Position numbers and translations under genes: made by a program. Positions 12,914 through 15,189 of a stretch of 15,189 bases of DNA are shown here, one piece after another. The stretch is from DASZBR01 sp035943935 (GTDB lineage Bacteria > Pseudomonadota > Gammaproteobacteria > DASZBR01), in the NCBI GenBank assembly GCA_035943935.1, contig DASZBR010000015.1:1-15189 (forward strand). Reading direction: 5' to 3'. A model generated the notes under the pieces. That model saw only the letters and a program-made list of their open reading frames with translations, was not told the origin of the DNA and did not search any database. The first letter of the stretch is position 1; each line of letters starts with the position of its first letter.

Positions 12914-15016
12914 GTGGAAAGAGCAACACCCTTAGAGCTTTATCGAAATATCGGCATCATGGCCCACATTGATGCGGGAAAGACAACGACAACTGAGCGT
13001 ATTCTTTACTATACGGGTGTTTCGCATAAAATTGGTGAAGTCCATGAAGGCGCGGCCACGATGGACTGGATGGAGCAAGAGCAAGAGCGGGGTATTACTA
13101 TTACCTCTGCAGCGACCACATGTTACTGGTCTGGTATGGCAAAACAGTTCCCCAAGCATCGTATTAATATTATCGATACTCCAGGTCACGTTGACTTTAC
13201 GATCGAGGTTGAGCGCTCTCTGCGTGTGTTAGATGGTGCCTGTGCTGTGTTCGATGCTGTGGCAGGTGTTGAGCCACAATCTGAAACTGTTTGGCGTCAA
13301 GCGAATAAATACGGTGTGCCGAGGTTAGCATTCGTTAATAAGATGGATAGAGCGGGTGCAAATTTCATGCGAGTAGTTGGTATGATCGAATCTCGTCTGT
13401 CGGCTCGACCGGTTGCGATTCAATTGCCTATTGGTGCTGAAGAAAAATTTGAAGGTGTGGTTGATTTAATCAACATGAAAGCCATTTATTGGGATGATTC
13501 TACCCAGGGTATGCGTTTTGATTTGCGTGATATTGCGCCGGATATGCTTGATGAATGTAAAAAAATGCGTGAAAAGATTGTAGAGGCTGCTGCTGAAGGC
13601 TCTGAAGATTTTATGAATAAATATCTTGAGGGCACGGAGCTAACGATAGAAGAAATCAAAAAAGGCCTTCGTACGAGAACGCTGAATAACGAAATTGTTG
13701 TTGTGCTTTGCGGTTCTGCCTTCAAAAATAAAGGCGTTCAAGCGATGTTGGACGCGGTGATTGAATATCTTCCTTCGCCTTCTGATGTTCCTGCGATGAA
13801 AGGTATATTAGACGATGCAAATTCGACGCCTGCTGTTCGACATCCAACAGATAAAGAACCTTTTTCTGCGTTGGCATTTAAGATTGCTACGGATCCCTAT
13901 GTTGGTACGCTGACTTATTTTCGTGTGTACTCTGGGGTATTGAGCAGCGGTGACGCGGTTTATAACGCTGCCAAGGCAAAAAAAGAGCGTATTGGACGTC
14001 TTTTGCTCATGCATGCTAATACTCGAGAAGAAATCAAAGAAGTTCGTACGGGTGATATCGCAGCGGCTGTAGGGTTAAAAATGACCACGACGGGTGATAC
14101 TTTATGTGATCCCGATAAAATAATTATTCTCGAGAAAATGGAATTTCCAGAACCCGTAATCTCTGTTGCGGTTGAGCCTAAGACTAAAGTTGATCAAGAA
14201 AAAATGGGTATTGCGTTGAGCAAATTGGCACAAGAAGATCCCTCTTTCCGTGTTCACACAGATGAAGAAAGTGGTCAGACGATTATTTCTGGAATGGGTG
14301 AGCTTCATCTTGAAATCATTGTTGATCGTATGAAGCGTGAGTTTGGCGTTGAAGCTAACGTAGGTAAGCCACAAGTGGCTTATCGTGAAACGATTCGTCG
14401 TTCTCTCGAGCAAGAAGGTAAGTTTATCCGACAAAGTGGTGGTCGTGGTCAGTACGGTCACGTTTGGATTAAATTAGAGCCTCTTGAGCGTGGTAAGGGT
14501 TATGAATTTGTTAATGCTATTGTGGGTGGGGCGATTCCTAAGGAATTTATTTCTCCTGTAGATAAAGGCATCAAAGAACAAATGGAAAATGGCGTTATTG
14601 CGGGTTATCCAGTGGTTGATGTGAAAGTGACTTTATTTGATGGTTCCTATCATGATGTCGACTCCAGTGAAATGGCGTTTAAAATTGCGGGATCCATGGC
14701 TTTCAAAGAAGGTGCGCGTAAAGCGGATGCGGTTATTCTAGAGCCTATTATGAAAGTTGAGGTTGTAACCCCTGAAGATTATATGGGTGATGTTATCGGT
14801 GACTTAAGTCGTCGACGTGGTGTTGTGTTGGGAATGGATGAAGGTCCAGCAGGTAAAACTGTTGATGCGGAAGTGCCTTTATCGGAGATGTTTGGTTATT
14901 CCACGACCTTACGTTCACTTTCTCAGGGGCGGGCCACATACTCCATGGAGTTTTTGAAGTATAATGAGACCCCTTCGAATGTTGCCGAAGGAATTATCAA
15001 AGAGAAGTCAGCGTAA
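12914..15016 (+). CDS. fusA: Elongation factor G
   Basis: EF-G is the GTPase that drives translocation and, with RRF, ribosome recycling. The protein is 700 residues (E. coli 704). G-domain motifs are complete: G1 AHIDAGKT at 17-24, switch I RGITITSAATT at 59-69, G3 DTPGH at 88-92 with the catalytic His92, G4 NKMD at 142-145, and G5 GSAFKNKG. Domains II-V follow, with GMGELHLEI, the domain IV segment RGQYGHV and the C-terminal GDVIGDLSRRRG and PLSEMFGYSTTLRS. The start codon is GTG, six bases after AGAGG (12903-12907); homology begins here. The motifs resemble the housekeeping factor, not the mitochondrial-type EF-G2. A 33-base gap leads to tuf; the eight T after the stop have no hairpin before them. 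Confidence 0.98.
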   Translation: MERATPLELYRNIGIMAHIDAGKTTTTERILYYTGVSHKIGEVHEGAATMDWMEQEQERGITITSAATTCYWSGMAKQFPKHRINIIDTPGHVDFTIEVERSLRVLDGACAVFDAVAGVEPQSETVWRQANKYGVPRLAFVNKMDRAGANFMRVVGMIESRLSARPVAIQLPIGAEEKFEGVVDLINMKAIYWDDSTQGMRFDLRDIAPDMLDECKKMREKIVEAAAEGSEDFMNKYLEGTELTIEEIKKGLRTRTLNNEIVVVLCGSAFKNKGVQAMLDAVIEYLPSPSDVPAMKGILDDANSTPAVRHPTDKEPFSALAFKIATDPYVGTLTYFRVYSGVLSSGDAVYNAAKAKKERIGRLLLMHANTREEIKEVRTGDIAAAVGLKMTTTGDTLCDPDKIIILEKMEFPEPVISVAVEPKTKVDQEKMGIALSKLAQEDPSFRVHTDEESGQTIISGMGELHLEIIVDRMKREFGVEANVGKPQVAYRETIRRSLEQEGKFIRQSGGRGQYGHVWIKLEPLERGKGYEFVNAIVGGAIPKEFISPVDKGIKEQMENGVIAGYPVVDVKVTLFDGSYHDVDSSEMAFKIAGSMAFKEGARKADAVILEPIMKVEVVTPEDYMGDVIGDLSRRRGVVLGMDEGPAGKTVDAEVPLSEMFGYSTTLRSLSQGRATYSMEFLKYNETPSNVAEGIIKEKSA

Positions 15017-15049
15017 TTTTTTTTAATTGATTGAGACGAGGTTAAAGCT

Positions 15050-15189
15050 ATGTCGAAGGAAAAATTTGATCGAACGAAGCCGAACGTGAACGTAGGCACG
15101 ATAGGACACGTAGACCATGGAAAGACGACGTTAACAGCGGCGTTGACTAAGGTAATGGCGGAGAAGCATGGTGGAGAATTCAAGGCGTA
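15050..15189 (+). CDS. tuf: Elongation factor Tu, N-terminal start (partial, 3' end outside window)
   Basis: The first 46 codons of a second EF-Tu gene, in the usual fusA-tuf position of the str operon. The protein starts MSKEKFDRTKPNVNVGTIGH and carries the P-loop GHVDHGKT at residues 19-26, diagnostic of EF-Tu. The ribosome site is GAGGT (15038-15042), seven bases ahead of ATG. The window ends two bases into codon 47. Codon choice differs from the neighbours: the single isoleucine is ATA, six of seven lysines are AAG, and valine is mostly GTA, the same flavour as the tuf end at bases 1-139. That suggests the two copies are near-identical and co-evolving. Confidence 0.97.
   Translation, partial: MSKEKFDRTKPNVNVGTIGHVDHGKTTLTAALTKVMAEKHGGEFKA

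Noticed and set aside
15017..15024. Run of eight T after the fusA stop as a terminator
   Set aside because: No stem-loop precedes it, and tuf follows within 33 bases with its own ribosome site.

Overview
This window is a core ribosomal/transcription gene cluster on the plus strand of a moderately AT-rich gammaproteobacterium. The order is tuf(3' end) - tRNA-Trp - secE - nusG - rplK - rplA - rplJ - rplL - rpoB - rpoC - rpsL - rpsG - fusA - tuf(5' end). RpoB and RpoC carry the large lineage-specific inserts typical of gammaproteobacteria. Several RpoC stretches resemble Legionella/Coxiella sequences as I remember them (for example the RERERYK and DILRLLGVGAL segments), so a member of or near Legionellales is my best guess. 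That placement is inference without a database search.

Layout. Bases 1-139 are the last 46 codons of a tuf gene, followed by a complete tRNA-Trp(CCA). Bases 269-1255 encode SecE and NusG. Bases 1304-3535 encode the stalk-region ribosomal proteins L11, L1, L10 and L7/L12, with a probable L1 operator before rplK and an L10-type leader before rplJ. A perfect 10-bp hairpin with a T-tract separates rplL from rpoB (attenuator). Bases 3618-11925 encode the beta and beta' subunits of RNA polymerase. A strong sigma70-type promoter with an A/T-rich upstream element and a GC-rich discriminator lies at about 11928-11983 and starts the str operon: S12, S7, EF-G and a second tuf copy that runs off the window.

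The genes form a growth-rate machine: elongation factors, ribosomal proteins, the protein-export channel subunit SecE, the transcription factor NusG and RNA polymerase itself. Control appears to combine L1 and L10 translational feedback, partial termination before rpoBC, and an rRNA-like promoter before rpsL. In enterics the rif and str clusters are far apart; here they are contiguous and bracketed by two same-direction tuf copies, an arrangement seen in other gammaproteobacteria.

I find no mobile element, CRISPR array, phage gene or unknown gene, and no gene-free stretch above 300 bases (the longest is the 132-base rplA-rplJ leader). I do not see a new biological system. The points worth a second look are small: three unusual RpoC positions (bridge helix, rudder, N-terminal tryptophan), ATA-only isoleucine use in the visible tuf ends, the architecture of the str promoter, and an rpsL-rpsG gap too short for the enteric S7 operator.
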